DNA from: Planctomycetota bacterium
GTDB taxonomy: Bacteria; Planctomycetota; UBA1135; GCA-002686595
Length of the DNA: 64,000 nt
Direction of reading: 5' to 3'
Assembly: GCA_016795325.1 (NCBI GenBank)
Contig: JAEUHY010000059.1
Span: forward strand, 124,001-188,000
Position numbers and translations under genes: made by a program. Shown here piece after piece: positions 53,174 through 61,392 of the stretch. The notes under the pieces were generated by a model. It searched no databases and was not told the DNA's origin. It worked only from the letters and a program-made list of their open reading frames with translations. Within the stretch, counting starts at the first letter, position 1. The number at the start of each line of letters is the position of its first letter.

Positions 53174-54757
53174 TCAGTGCCCGCAGTAGTTCGGGCGCTC
53201 GATCCCGCGGGGCAGCACATCGCCCGCCGGCGCAGCGCTGTCGTTGACGTAGCCCAGGGCCTTCAGCTCGTTCTGCGTGCTCTGGTCGAAGGCGTACAAC
53301 GTTCCGATGGGCCCCGAAGCCCGGCCGAAGAACGCCGCGTCCACTTCACACTGCGCGCGCAGCACGCCCATCAGCCGCTCGGCGATCTGCGTGTTCTGCG
53401 CGGCCACATCGTTCAGCTCCAGCGGGTCCTTAGCGAGGTCGTAGAGTCGCGCCGCGTTCGCTTGGCTGTCCCAGATCAGGCGCCAGTCGCCTTCGCGCAC
53501 GGACCACAGACGCGACTCGCCGCCGATGAGCGAGAGCGCGTGGCTGAACGACGGCGCCGGCGGCAGCTTGTCGCCGCGCAGCAGCGGCGTGAGGCTGCGT
53601 CCCTGCAGCGCCAAGTCCGTCCGCGCGGCGCCGAGTAGCTCGAGCGCGGTCGGCATCACGTCGACGGTGCGCACGACGTCCTTCACGCGCCGCGGCGCCA
53701 CGCCGGGCGCGCGCAGCATCAAGAGCACGCGCAAGTTCTCCTCGTGCAGCACGCTTCCGTGACCGATGGTGCCGTGCTCGCCGAAGCCTTCGCCGTGGTC
53801 GCTGACGAACACGACCACGGTGTTGTCGCGCAGCTGCGGCGTGTCCAAGCGCGCGAGCAAACGCTCGAGCTCGTGGTCGGTGTGGCGGATCTCGGCGTCG
53901 TACAGATCGCGCCACAGCTCCATGCGCTCGGGTTCCATCGAGCCGATCCCGAGCTCCCGCATGCGCGCGGGCAGACCGCTCTTGTCCATTTCCTTGGCCG
54001 CTGCGCAGTGTTCGACGTGCGCAAGCAACAGTCGCAGCCCCGCGGCGTCGATCTCCTTGCGCTCCACCCAGCCGCGTTTGACCTCTTCGAGCTTGGCGTG
54101 CTCCGCCGCTTCGTCCCAACTCGGCCGGTAGCGCTTCACGTACTCCTCGGGCGGTTGGTACAGCCCGTGGATCTCGTAGGTGTGGAAGAACAGGAAGAAC
54201 GGCTCCTCTTGCACCTCGTCGAGCCACTTGAGCGTGCGGTCCACGTTGCTACGCAGGCGGCGCGGATTGGCGACGTTGGAAGCGTGCTGATCCGGCGTGT
54301 CGCCGGAGTTGAGCGGGTAGGTCTGGAAACCCTGACCGAGTCCGAACTGCGGCTTGGCATAACCGCCGTCGGTGAACGCGCCCGTCCAATAACCGCGCTC
54401 GCGCAGCACTTCGGCGAGCGTTGTCACGCGCTCGTTCATCTGCCCCGGCTCGTAGAACGTCGCCACCTGATGCACGTTCGGGTAGAGCGACGTCATCAGC
54501 GAAATCAGGCTCGGCGCGGTCCACGGCGCGGCGGTCTGCGCATTCTCGAACACGACCGACTGCGCCGCCCATCGATCGAGGTTCGGGCTTGTGTCGCGCG
54601 TGTGGCCGTAGCAGCCCAAGTGATCGGGACGCAGCGTGTCCAGCACGATCACCACGAAGTTGGGCTTGCGCTCCGCGCCGCCGCAATTCCAGTTCAGGAG
54701 CGCGCACGCGAGCGCGAGGAGCGCCGTCGACGACCGCAGACCGAGAGAAGCTGTCAT
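53174..54757 (-). CDS. Sulfatase-fold lipoprotein lacking the formylglycine motif (copy 1)
   Basis: 527 aa. Signal with lipobox-like N-W-N-C. Alkaline-phosphatase/sulfatase superfamily: V-V-I-V-L-D-T-L-R-P-D-H-L-G (metal Asp40), V-F-V-S-D-H-G-E-G-F-G-E-H-G (metal Asp-His). At the place of the C/S-x-P-x-R motif it has T80-A-P-S-L-I-S-L-M-T-S-L-Y-P: no Cys/Ser to convert to formylglycine and no Arg. A Thr nucleophile, as in phosphatase-type members, is possible. Close paralogue of the gene at 54889. Confidence 0.87.
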   Translation of the reverse strand: MTASLGLRSSTALLALACALLNWNCGGAERKPNFVVIVLDTLRPDHLGCYGHTRDTSPNLDRWAAQSVVFENAQTAAPWTAPSLISLMTSLYPNVHQVATFYEPGQMNERVTTLAEVLRERGYWTGAFTDGGYAKPQFGLGQGFQTYPLNSGDTPDQHASNVANPRRLRSNVDRTLKWLDEVQEEPFFLFFHTYEIHGLYQPPEEYVKRYRPSWDEAAEHAKLEEVKRGWVERKEIDAAGLRLLLAHVEHCAAAKEMDKSGLPARMRELGIGSMEPERMELWRDLYDAEIRHTDHELERLLARLDTPQLRDNTVVVFVSDHGEGFGEHGTIGHGSVLHEENLRVLLMLRAPGVAPRRVKDVVRTVDVMPTALELLGAARTDLALQGRSLTPLLRGDKLPPAPSFSHALSLIGGESRLWSVREGDWRLIWDSQANAARLYDLAKDPLELNDVAAQNTQIAERLMGVLRAQCEVDAAFFGRASGPIGTLYAFDQSTQNELKALGYVNDSAAPAGDVLPRGIERPNYCGH

Positions 54758-54785
54758 GGAGCTTCGAAGATACTCGGGCCCCAGG

Positions 54786-54901
54786 CGCTTCGCGCCGCAG
54801 CTGACAAATTCAGCCGCTTCGCGCCGCAGCTGACAAATTCAGGCGCTTCGCGCCGCACCCAACGATTTCGGGCGCTTCGCGCCGCAGCTCACAACTTCGA
54901 G
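54786..54901. repeat. 29-bp tandem repeat, four units
   Basis: Four units of 29 nt begin at 54786, 54815, 54844 and 54873. Each contains the hairpin GGCGC-TTC-GCGCC and a CAGCTGACAA-like segment. Units 1 and 2 are nearly identical, units 3 and 4 diverge. Unit 4 includes the last codons and stop of the 54889 gene, so the array looks like duplication of that gene's 3' end into the gap between the two paralogues. Confidence 0.9.
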
Positions 54902-56454
54902 CGCGGCGCGCCGCCGCCGCGCTCGCCTGTGCTTGTGTAGCCCAAGGCCTCGAGCGCACGTGCGTCGGGCGCTGCGCCCGCTTGCACCGGGCCGGAGACG
55001 CGCTGTTCGAACACCGCGTCCTGCTCGCGCTGTGCGTTCAGCAACGCGAGCAGCCGCTCGCACACAGAAGCATGTTCGTTCGCGACATTGCGCGTCTCGC
55101 CCGGATCGCTGGCGAGGTCGTACAGCCGTGCACTCTGCGTCTGCGCGTCCCACACCAGCCGCCATGCTCCCTCGCGCACGCTCCACAGTCGGTCTTCGTT
55201 CCCGCGCTGCGCGAGCGCGTGGCTGAAGGCCGGTTCGGCGCGCAACGAGCGGCCGCGCAGCAACGGCACGAGGCTGCGGCCCTGCAGCGGCGGTGCACCT
55301 TGGTCCAGCCCGAGCAGCTCGAGCAGCGTGGGCATCACGTCGACGGTGCGCACGAGCTCGCCGACGCGGCGCGGTGCGACGCCGGGGCCGCGCAGGGCGA
55401 GCACCACGCGCAGCGTCTCGTCGTGCAGCGCGCCGCCGTGCCCGAAGCGGCCGTGCTCGCCGAACTCCTCGCCGTGGTCGCTGGTCACGACGACGAGCGT
55501 GTTGTCGCGCAGGTCGGCGGCCTCGAGGCGCTCGAGGAGGCGCGCCAACTCCGCGTCGGCGTAGTGAACTTCCGCGTCGTACCACGCGCGCCAGCGCGCC
55601 AGCCGCTGCGGATCGAGCGCGGCGACCGCGTGCTCGCGCAGCCGCTCGTCGAGGCCCGTCGCGTCGATGTCGTTGCCCGGTGCGCAGTGTTCGCGGTGCG
55701 AGATCAGAAGCTCCAAACCCGCGGCGTCGATCTCGCGCGACGCCTTCCAACGTGCGAGCACGCGCGCGAGCTCGGCGTGTTCGGCGGCTTCGTCCCACTC
55801 CGGTGCGAAGCGTTGCACGTGCTCTTGAGGCGCGCAGTACGGCGTGTGCGTCTCGTAGGTCTGCAGGAACAGGAAGAACGGCCGCTCGCCGTCGCGCGCG
55901 TCGATCCAGTTCAGCGTGGCGTCGAGATTGCGCCGCAACCGGCCGCGTTTGGCCTCGAGCGGGCGCGCGTCGAGGGCCGTGTGCGCCTCGGCGTCGACGT
56001 AGTGTGCGATGCCCTGGTCGAGCCCCAGGCGCGCGCTCGCGTAGCCGCCCTCGGTGAACGCCGCCGTCGCGTAGCCGCGCGCCTTCAGCACCTCGGCGAG
56101 CGTGGTGACGCGCTCGTTCAATTGCCCGGGCGCGCCGTACTCGGTCACGTTGTGGACGCTCGGGTACAGCGAGGTGAACAGCGAAACCAAGCTCGGCGCC
56201 GTCCACGGGGCCGCCGATTGCGCGTTCTCGAACACCGCCGCGCCGGCCGCCCAGGCGTCGAGATTCGGGCTCGTCGGCAGGCCGTATCCGTACGTTCCCA
56301 GATGGTCCGGCCGCAGCGTGTCGAGCACGATGACGACCACGTTGGGCGGCCGCGGCGCCTCCGGCTGGCACGCCACGGATACAGCGAGCGCGCACACAAC
56401 CAGCTGCGCTGCCCATCGAAAACCCGAGTGTTGTTGCGCGGCGCGGAGGCGCAT
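54889..56454 (-). CDS. Sulfatase-fold lipoprotein lacking the formylglycine motif (copy 2)
   Basis: 521 aa. Signal ends in S-V-A-C-Q, a possible lipobox. Metal site Asp45 in V-V-I-V-L-D-T-L-R-P-D-H-L-G and S-D-H-G-E-E-F-G-E-H-G. T85-A-P-S-L-V-S-L-F-T-S-L-Y-P replaces the C/S-x-P-x-R motif. Same layout as copy 1; the two share many motifs and the same strand, so they arose by duplication. Likely phosphatase- or phosphodiesterase-like at the envelope. Confidence 0.87.
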   Translation of the reverse strand: MRLRAAQQHSGFRWAAQLVVCALAVSVACQPEAPRPPNVVVIVLDTLRPDHLGTYGYGLPTSPNLDAWAAGAAVFENAQSAAPWTAPSLVSLFTSLYPSVHNVTEYGAPGQLNERVTTLAEVLKARGYATAAFTEGGYASARLGLDQGIAHYVDAEAHTALDARPLEAKRGRLRRNLDATLNWIDARDGERPFFLFLQTYETHTPYCAPQEHVQRFAPEWDEAAEHAELARVLARWKASREIDAAGLELLISHREHCAPGNDIDATGLDERLREHAVAALDPQRLARWRAWYDAEVHYADAELARLLERLEAADLRDNTLVVVTSDHGEEFGEHGRFGHGGALHDETLRVVLALRGPGVAPRRVGELVRTVDVMPTLLELLGLDQGAPPLQGRSLVPLLRGRSLRAEPAFSHALAQRGNEDRLWSVREGAWRLVWDAQTQSARLYDLASDPGETRNVANEHASVCERLLALLNAQREQDAVFEQRVSGPVQAGAAPDARALEALGYTSTGERGGGAPRSKL

Positions 56455-56511
56455 GGCGCCATGTTACGCACGGGCTCGTCTGCTTCAGGTTCACGAAGTC
56501 TTCGTGCGCCG

Positions 56512-56547
56512 TTGACAGCGTACTGGGACTGGCAAGTCCCTAATTTT
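56512..56547 (+). promoter_or_regulatory. TTGACA element and GGGACT/AGTCCC hairpin with T-run
   Basis: TTGACA at 56512-56517 is followed by GGGACT-ggca-AGTCCC (56525-56540) and TAATTTT (56541-56547). No -10 hexamer is seen at 16-18 nt. The structure looks like an intrinsic terminator or attenuator before the OlsB-like gene, though no gene reads into it on this strand. Confidence 0.4.
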
Positions 56548-56678
56548 CGTGGGTGAGCGCGATTCTCGCTGCTCGCCCGCGAGTTGCCGCTCGCCTGCGT
56601 TGCTCCCCCGTGAATGCGCCCGGTACCCTTGGACCACCCCCGTCGGCGCAGCGCTTCCCCCTCCGAAGGCCCACCTCC

Positions 56679-57533
56679 GTGAACCCCAGCTCCAACTCCG
56701 CCTCGCAGACCGGCTCCGGCCTGTGGACACGCGACGGGCAACTGGTCCTCGACCAGCACTACCCCAAGTTCGAGGCCAACATCCCGGTCAAGGACGTCAG
56801 CGGGGGCAGCTACCTGACGCGCTTTGCGCGCACGAAGGAAGACCTGCTCGCCGTGCAGCGGCTGCGCTTCGAGGTGTTCAACTTGGAGTTGCGCGAGGGA
56901 CTCGACGAGTCCTACGTCACGGGGCTCGACCAGGACTGCTACGACCTGCACTGCCACCACATCCTCGTGACGCTGCAGGAGACCGGCCAAGTGGTCGGCA
57001 CGTACCGCGTGCAGACCCGGCCGATGGCGCTCGCCGGCGCCGGCTGGTACACGGCCAGCGAGTACGACCTGAGCGAGTTGCCGCCCTGGCTGCTCGATGC
57101 GGCCGTCGAAACCGGGCGCGCCTGCGTGGCGCGCGAGCACCGCAACGGGCGCGTACTCAACCACCTGTGGCGCGCGCTCGCGGCGTACATGTCGTGGAAC
57201 CACAAACGCTTCATGTTCGGCTGCTGCTCGCTGACTTCGCAGGACGTGAACCTCGCCAAGGCGACGCACGAATTCCTGCGGGCGGGGAGCTACCTGCGCA
57301 CGGACCTGAGCGTGCGTCCTCTGCCGGAGTACTCCTGCTTCGACGAGGGCTTCGTCGCGGACATCAACACCTCGGTCAAGTTGCCGCCCTTGTTCGCCAG
57401 CTACCTGAAGCTGGGCGCCAAGATCGTCGGGACGCCGGCGATCGACCGGGCCTTCAAGACGATCGACTTCCTGGCGCTGCTCGACATCGGCGACCTCGAG
57501 CCGCACACCTACCACACGTTGTTCGAGCGCTGA
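56679..57533 (+). CDS. OlsB-like N-acyltransferase (GNAT fold)
   Basis: 284 aa from the GTG at 56679 with GAAGG upstream; an in-frame GTG at 56553 would add 42 residues. The core (V-Q-R-L-R-F-E-V-F-N-L-E-L; D-L-H-C-H-H-I-L-V; V-V-G-T-Y-R-V-Q; E-T-G-R-A-C-V-A-R-E-H-R-N-G) fits ornithine-acyl-ACP N-acyltransferases (Acetyltransf_5). It would make lyso-ornithine lipid. An OlsA-like gene follows 115 nt downstream. Exosortase-associated acyltransferases share the fold and remain an alternative. Confidence 0.82.
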   Translation: MNPSSNSASQTGSGLWTRDGQLVLDQHYPKFEANIPVKDVSGGSYLTRFARTKEDLLAVQRLRFEVFNLELREGLDESYVTGLDQDCYDLHCHHILVTLQETGQVVGTYRVQTRPMALAGAGWYTASEYDLSELPPWLLDAAVETGRACVAREHRNGRVLNHLWRALAAYMSWNHKRFMFGCCSLTSQDVNLAKATHEFLRAGSYLRTDLSVRPLPEYSCFDEGFVADINTSVKLPPLFASYLKLGAKIVGTPAIDRAFKTIDFLALLDIGDLEPHTYHTLFER

Positions 57534-57648
57534 GCGGCGGCGGGCGGCTGCGGGCTGACCGGGGCGAGCACGGTTGGCGCGCGGCGCGCTAATCTCCCGG
57601 CTTGCGAACGAAGAAGCGCGAACTGCGGACGGCGGGGGAGGGCGAGCG

Positions 57649-58407
57649 TTGAAGCGGCTGCGCGCGTGTTGGCGCGGGCTGTGGCTCGTGGGAATCACGC
57701 TTGGGCTGTACCTCGCGTGGCTGGTCGGGCATCTGATGCTCTCCCTGGCGCCCACGCGCCGGATCGCCTGGCGCCGCTGGATCTTTCGCAGCTGGTCGCG
57801 CGCCGCGTGTTGGGGGCTCGCCGTCCACGTGACCGTCGTCGGCGAACCGCCGCGTGCGGGGGCGTTCCTGGTCTCCAACCACCTCAGCTACCTCGACATC
57901 CCCGTGCTCGCGACGCAGCTCCACACGGTCTTCGTTTCGAAGGCCGAAGTCGCCGGTTGGCCGTTGATCGGGCCCGGCGCGCGCGCCATGGGGACGATCT
58001 TCCTGGTGCGCGAGCGCAAGCGCGATTTGCCCGACGTGAACCGCCAGATCGCGACCGCCCTGCTGCGCGGCGACGGCGTGGTCGTGTTTCCCGAAGGTAC
58101 GAGCACCAAGGGCGACCAGGTTCTGCCCTTTCGCCCCTCGCTGCTCGCCCCCGCAGCCGAGGGAGCGCACGAAGTGCATCCCGCGCTCCTGAGCTATGCC
58201 ACGGCGCCCGGCGATCCCCCCGCGTCGCTGAGCGTGTGCTGGTGGGGCGACATGCCGTTTGCGCCGCACGTGGCCGTGCTCCTGGGATTGGAGCGCATCG
58301 ACGCGCGCATCGAATTCCTGCCTGAGCGGTGTTCGGACGAGGACCGCAAGCAACTGGCTGAAAAGTTGTGGGCGGCCGTGAACTCACGCTTTCGACCGAT
58401 ACCATGA
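57649..58407 (+). CDS. OlsA/PlsC-like lyso-lipid acyltransferase
   Basis: 252 aa from a TTG at 57649 with GGGAGG about 8 nt before it; an ATG at 57574 is in frame but lacks such a site. N-terminal membrane helix, then N-H-L-S-Y-L-D (HX4D motif) and F-P-E-G-T-S, the two hallmarks of lysophosphatidate/lyso-ornithine acyltransferases. With the gene before it, it could complete ornithine-lipid synthesis, or acylate lysophosphatidic acid. Overlaps the next gene (ATGA). Confidence 0.87.
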   Translation: MKRLRACWRGLWLVGITLGLYLAWLVGHLMLSLAPTRRIAWRRWIFRSWSRAACWGLAVHVTVVGEPPRAGAFLVSNHLSYLDIPVLATQLHTVFVSKAEVAGWPLIGPGARAMGTIFLVRERKRDLPDVNRQIATALLRGDGVVVFPEGTSTKGDQVLPFRPSLLAPAAEGAHEVHPALLSYATAPGDPPASLSVCWWGDMPFAPHVAVLLGLERIDARIEFLPERCSDEDRKQLAEKLWAAVNSRFRPIP

Positions 58408-58979
58408 CCCGCAGAATGCCCCAGCTACCCCCGTTGTCGGCCGCTTCGCCCACCTCGGCCCGCGCGCTCGCGGAGCGCAACATCGCGTTCCTCGAGCAGG
58501 CCCGCGAACTGCTGGCGCGCCTGTCCGACAAGGACTACACCGCGCCCGGCCCGGGCGGACTGCGCGGCGGCGTGGGGCCGCACCTGCGGCACGTGCTCGA
58601 CCACTACGAGCTGCTGCTGGCGGGAATCGCGAGCCAGGCCGTCGACTACGACGTGCGTGCGCGCGACACGGCCGTCGAGCGCGAGCGAGGCGCGGCGCTG
58701 GCGAAGATCGCTGAGATCGTGGGCGCACTGCGGGCCCTCGATGGCGCGGCGGTCGAGCGGCCGCTGATGGTGCGCGTCGACTCGGGCGAGGCGAGCGAAC
58801 GTTTCGAAGGCGCTTCGAGCCTGGGCCGCGAGCTGCAGTTCCTCGTCTCGCACACCGTGCACCACTACGCGGTGATCGCGGTGCTGCTGCGCGTGCGCGG
58901 CGTCGATCCCGGTCGCGACTTCGGCGTGGCGCCCTCGACGCTCAAGCACGAGGCAGGCGCGGCGGCGTGTGCACGCTGA
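58404..58979 (+). CDS. DinB-like metal-binding protein
   Basis: 191 aa, start ATG overlapping the previous stop. Four-helix pattern with His residues at G-P-H-L-R-H-V-L-D-H-Y-E and S-H-T-V-H-H-Y-A-V-I-A, as in the DinB/YfiT family. These proteins bind metal and often transfer thiols; exact role unknown. Overlaps the next gene by 13 nt. Confidence 0.83.
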   Translation: MTRRMPQLPPLSAASPTSARALAERNIAFLEQARELLARLSDKDYTAPGPGGLRGGVGPHLRHVLDHYELLLAGIASQAVDYDVRARDTAVERERGAALAKIAEIVGALRALDGAAVERPLMVRVDSGEASERFEGASSLGRELQFLVSHTVHHYAVIAVLLRVRGVDPGRDFGVAPSTLKHEAGAAACAR

Positions 58980-59710
58980 CGTGGATCGCGCTCGAGCGCG
59001 GCTACGAGCTGTACTTCAACCGCGACGAGAAGTTGACGCGTGCTCCCGGGCTGCCGCCGCGGCGTTTTGCGGGCGCGAGGCGTGCCTGGCTCGCCCCGGC
59101 TGACCCCGACGGCGGCGGGACGTGGATCGGCGTCAACGAGCGCGGTCTGACGCTGGCGCTGCTCAACGGCTACAAGCGTGCGGATGACGCAGCGCGCGTG
59201 TGGCGCAGCCGCGGGTTGCTCGTGCAGGAGCTTCTGGAACTGGACGACGTGCCGACGTTCGAGGCGCGCCTGCGCGCGCTCGACTTGAGCCCGTACCGCT
59301 CGTTCACGTTGTTCGCTGTGGATCCAAGTTGCGCGGCCCGCGCGGCGAATTGGGATGGCGCCGCACTCGCCTTCGAGTCCCACGCGAGCGCCGGCGCGCC
59401 GCTGTGCTCGTCGTCGCTCGATCCCACGGGCGCTGCGCGCGCGCGGCGCGAGTTGTTCGAGAGCTGGCGCGCGCAGGGGCAGAGCGTGGACGCCGCGTTG
59501 CTCGCGCGTTTCCACGCCAGCCACCTGCCCGAGCGCGGGCCGCTGAGCCCGTGCATGCACCGCGCCGACGCGCAGACGCAGAGTTTCACGCGCGTGCGAT
59601 GCGGCGCGACAAACGTCGAGCTCGCCTACAGCCCGGGCGCGCCGTGTCTGGGGCTCGCGCCGACGACGTTGAGCCTGGAACGAGTTCACGACGCGGCCGC
59701 GCGTTGCTAG
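58967..59710 (+). CDS. NRDE-family protein (TANGO2-like)
   Basis: 247 aa from GTG at 58967. Starts M-C-T-L-T-W and has Y-F-N-R-D-E-K-L-T-R-A-P-G, the NRDE signature, followed by G-G-G-T-W-I-G-V-N-E-R-G. The Cys directly after the start is a conserved feature of the family. Human TANGO2 is linked to lipid/haem handling; function here unknown. Sits between a DinB-like and a DedA/ATP-grasp gene. Confidence 0.9.
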   Translation: MCTLTWIALERGYELYFNRDEKLTRAPGLPPRRFAGARRAWLAPADPDGGGTWIGVNERGLTLALLNGYKRADDAARVWRSRGLLVQELLELDDVPTFEARLRALDLSPYRSFTLFAVDPSCAARAANWDGAALAFESHASAGAPLCSSSLDPTGAARARRELFESWRAQGQSVDAALLARFHASHLPERGPLSPCMHRADAQTQSFTRVRCGATNVELAYSPGAPCLGLAPTTLSLERVHDAAARC

Positions 59711-59724
59711 GGGACGAGCGCGCC

Positions 59725-61371
59725 GTGGAATTCATCGAGTCGCTCGTCAATCAGATCGTCGACCTGCCGCTGTGGGCGGCCTGGCTCGTGATCATCGTCG
59801 CGACGTTCGTGAGCGAGGACCTCACCTGCGTCGCCGCAGGGCTCGCCGCAGCGACCGGGCGCATCAGTGCGTTCGACGCGATCGCAGCGGCTGGTCTCGG
59901 GATCTGGCTCGGTGATCTGGGGCTCTACGCCGCGGGCAAGTACATCGGCAAGCCGGCGCTGCGGCGCGCGCCGTTCAAGTGGTTCATCCACGACGAGGAC
60001 GTCGCCGCGAGCGCGCAGTGGTTCGCGCAGCGCGGCTCGGTCGTGATCCTGCTCGGACGTTTCGTGCCGGGCACGCGCTTGCCGACGTACTTCGCGGCGG
60101 GCCTGCTCGAGACGGGCTTCGTCGCGTTCTCGGCGTGGGCGCTGCTCGCCGTGCTCATCTGGGCGCCGCTCTTGGGCGGCGGAGCGCTGCTCATCGGCCG
60201 CCAGATCCTGCCGTGGATCGAAACCTACGAAAGCTGGGCGCTCGTCGGGCTCGTCGCGGCGGTGTTCGCGTACTTCAGCGCGGTCAAGTTCCTGATCCCG
60301 GCGTTCACCTGGCGCGGACGGCGCATGATCGTCTCGCGCTGGCTGCGCGTGACGAAGTGGGAGTTCTGGCCGCCGTGGTTGTTCTATCCGCCGCTGCTGG
60401 TCTACATCGCGTGGCTCGCGCTCAAACACCGCAGTTTGAGCGTGCTAACGGCCGTCAATCCCGGGATTCCGGCGGGCGGCTTCATCGGCGAATCCAAGCA
60501 GCAGATCCTCGAGAGTTTGGGAGCTTCTGAGTTCATCGTGCACTCGCGCCTGCTCGACGCCGCCACGCCGCTCGAGACGCGCCTCGACGCGTTGCGTGAG
60601 TTCTGCGCTGCGCACGCTCTCGACTATCCGCTCGTGCTCAAGCCCAACGCCGGGCAGCGCGGCTCGGGCGTGGCGATCGTGCGCAACTTCACCGAGGCGC
60701 GCGAGTACCTCGCGAAGATCCGCGTCGACTGCGTTGTGCAGGAGTACGCGCCCGGCGAAGAGTTCGGCGTCTTCTACTACCGCCATCCCGACGCCGAGCG
60801 TGGCCGCATCTTCTCGATCACGCGCAAGGTGTTTCCCGTCGTGCGCGGCGACGGCGAGCGCGACCTCGAGACGCTGATCCTCGCGGACGCGCGCGCAGTG
60901 GCGATGGCGAAGTTCTATCTGAAGGTCAACGCCGAGCGCCTGCGCTACGTGCCGCGCCCCGGCGAAGGCGTGCAACTGGTCGAGATCGGCAACCACTGCC
61001 GCGGCACGATCTTCCTCGACGGAACACCGCTCGCGACGCCCGAGCTCGAAGCCGCGATCGAGCGCATCTCACGCTGCTTCGAGGGCTTTTACTTCGGCCG
61101 CTACGACATCCGTGCGCCCTCCGAAGCCGACCTGCGCGCGGGCCGCAAGCTCAAGGTGATCGAGCTCAACGGCGCAACAAGCGAAGCCACGCACATCTAC
61201 GACCCGCGCTACTCGGTCTTCGACGGCTGGCGCATCCTGCGCGAACAGTGGCGCATCCTGTTCGACATCGCGGCGGCCAACCGCGCGCGCGGCGCGCCGG
61301 TCACGTCGATCTCCGAGCTCCTTCACGCGCTGGGCCAGTACCGGCGCACCTCGAAGTCGCACCCGGGGTGA
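59725..61371 (+). CDS. DedA/ATP-grasp fusion
   Basis: 548 aa from the GTG at 59725 with AGGGGA upstream (14 nt after the previous stop). Residues 1-240 are a DedA/VTT-type membrane protein: V-S-E-D-L-T-C-V-A-A-G-L-A-A-A, G-R-F-V-P-G-T-R-L-P-T-Y-F-A-A-G (about 110-126). Residues about 260-548 are ATP-grasp: L-K-P-N-A-G-Q-R-G-S-G-V-A-I-V (305-319), V-V-Q-E-Y-A-P-G-E-E-F, and metal-site I-E-L-N-G (Glu480, Asn482). DedA members move lipids across membranes and ATP-grasp enzymes join acids to amines. One chain with both suggests a lipid ligase plus flippase; this is inference. Confidence 0.85.
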   Translation: MEFIESLVNQIVDLPLWAAWLVIIVATFVSEDLTCVAAGLAAATGRISAFDAIAAAGLGIWLGDLGLYAAGKYIGKPALRRAPFKWFIHDEDVAASAQWFAQRGSVVILLGRFVPGTRLPTYFAAGLLETGFVAFSAWALLAVLIWAPLLGGGALLIGRQILPWIETYESWALVGLVAAVFAYFSAVKFLIPAFTWRGRRMIVSRWLRVTKWEFWPPWLFYPPLLVYIAWLALKHRSLSVLTAVNPGIPAGGFIGESKQQILESLGASEFIVHSRLLDAATPLETRLDALREFCAAHALDYPLVLKPNAGQRGSGVAIVRNFTEAREYLAKIRVDCVVQEYAPGEEFGVFYYRHPDAERGRIFSITRKVFPVVRGDGERDLETLILADARAVAMAKFYLKVNAERLRYVPRPGEGVQLVEIGNHCRGTIFLDGTPLATPELEAAIERISRCFEGFYFGRYDIRAPSEADLRAGRKLKVIELNGATSEATHIYDPRYSVFDGWRILREQWRILFDIAAANRARGAPVTSISELLHALGQYRRTSKSHPG

Positions 61372-61392
61372 GCGGACTGCTTCGAACGCCGG

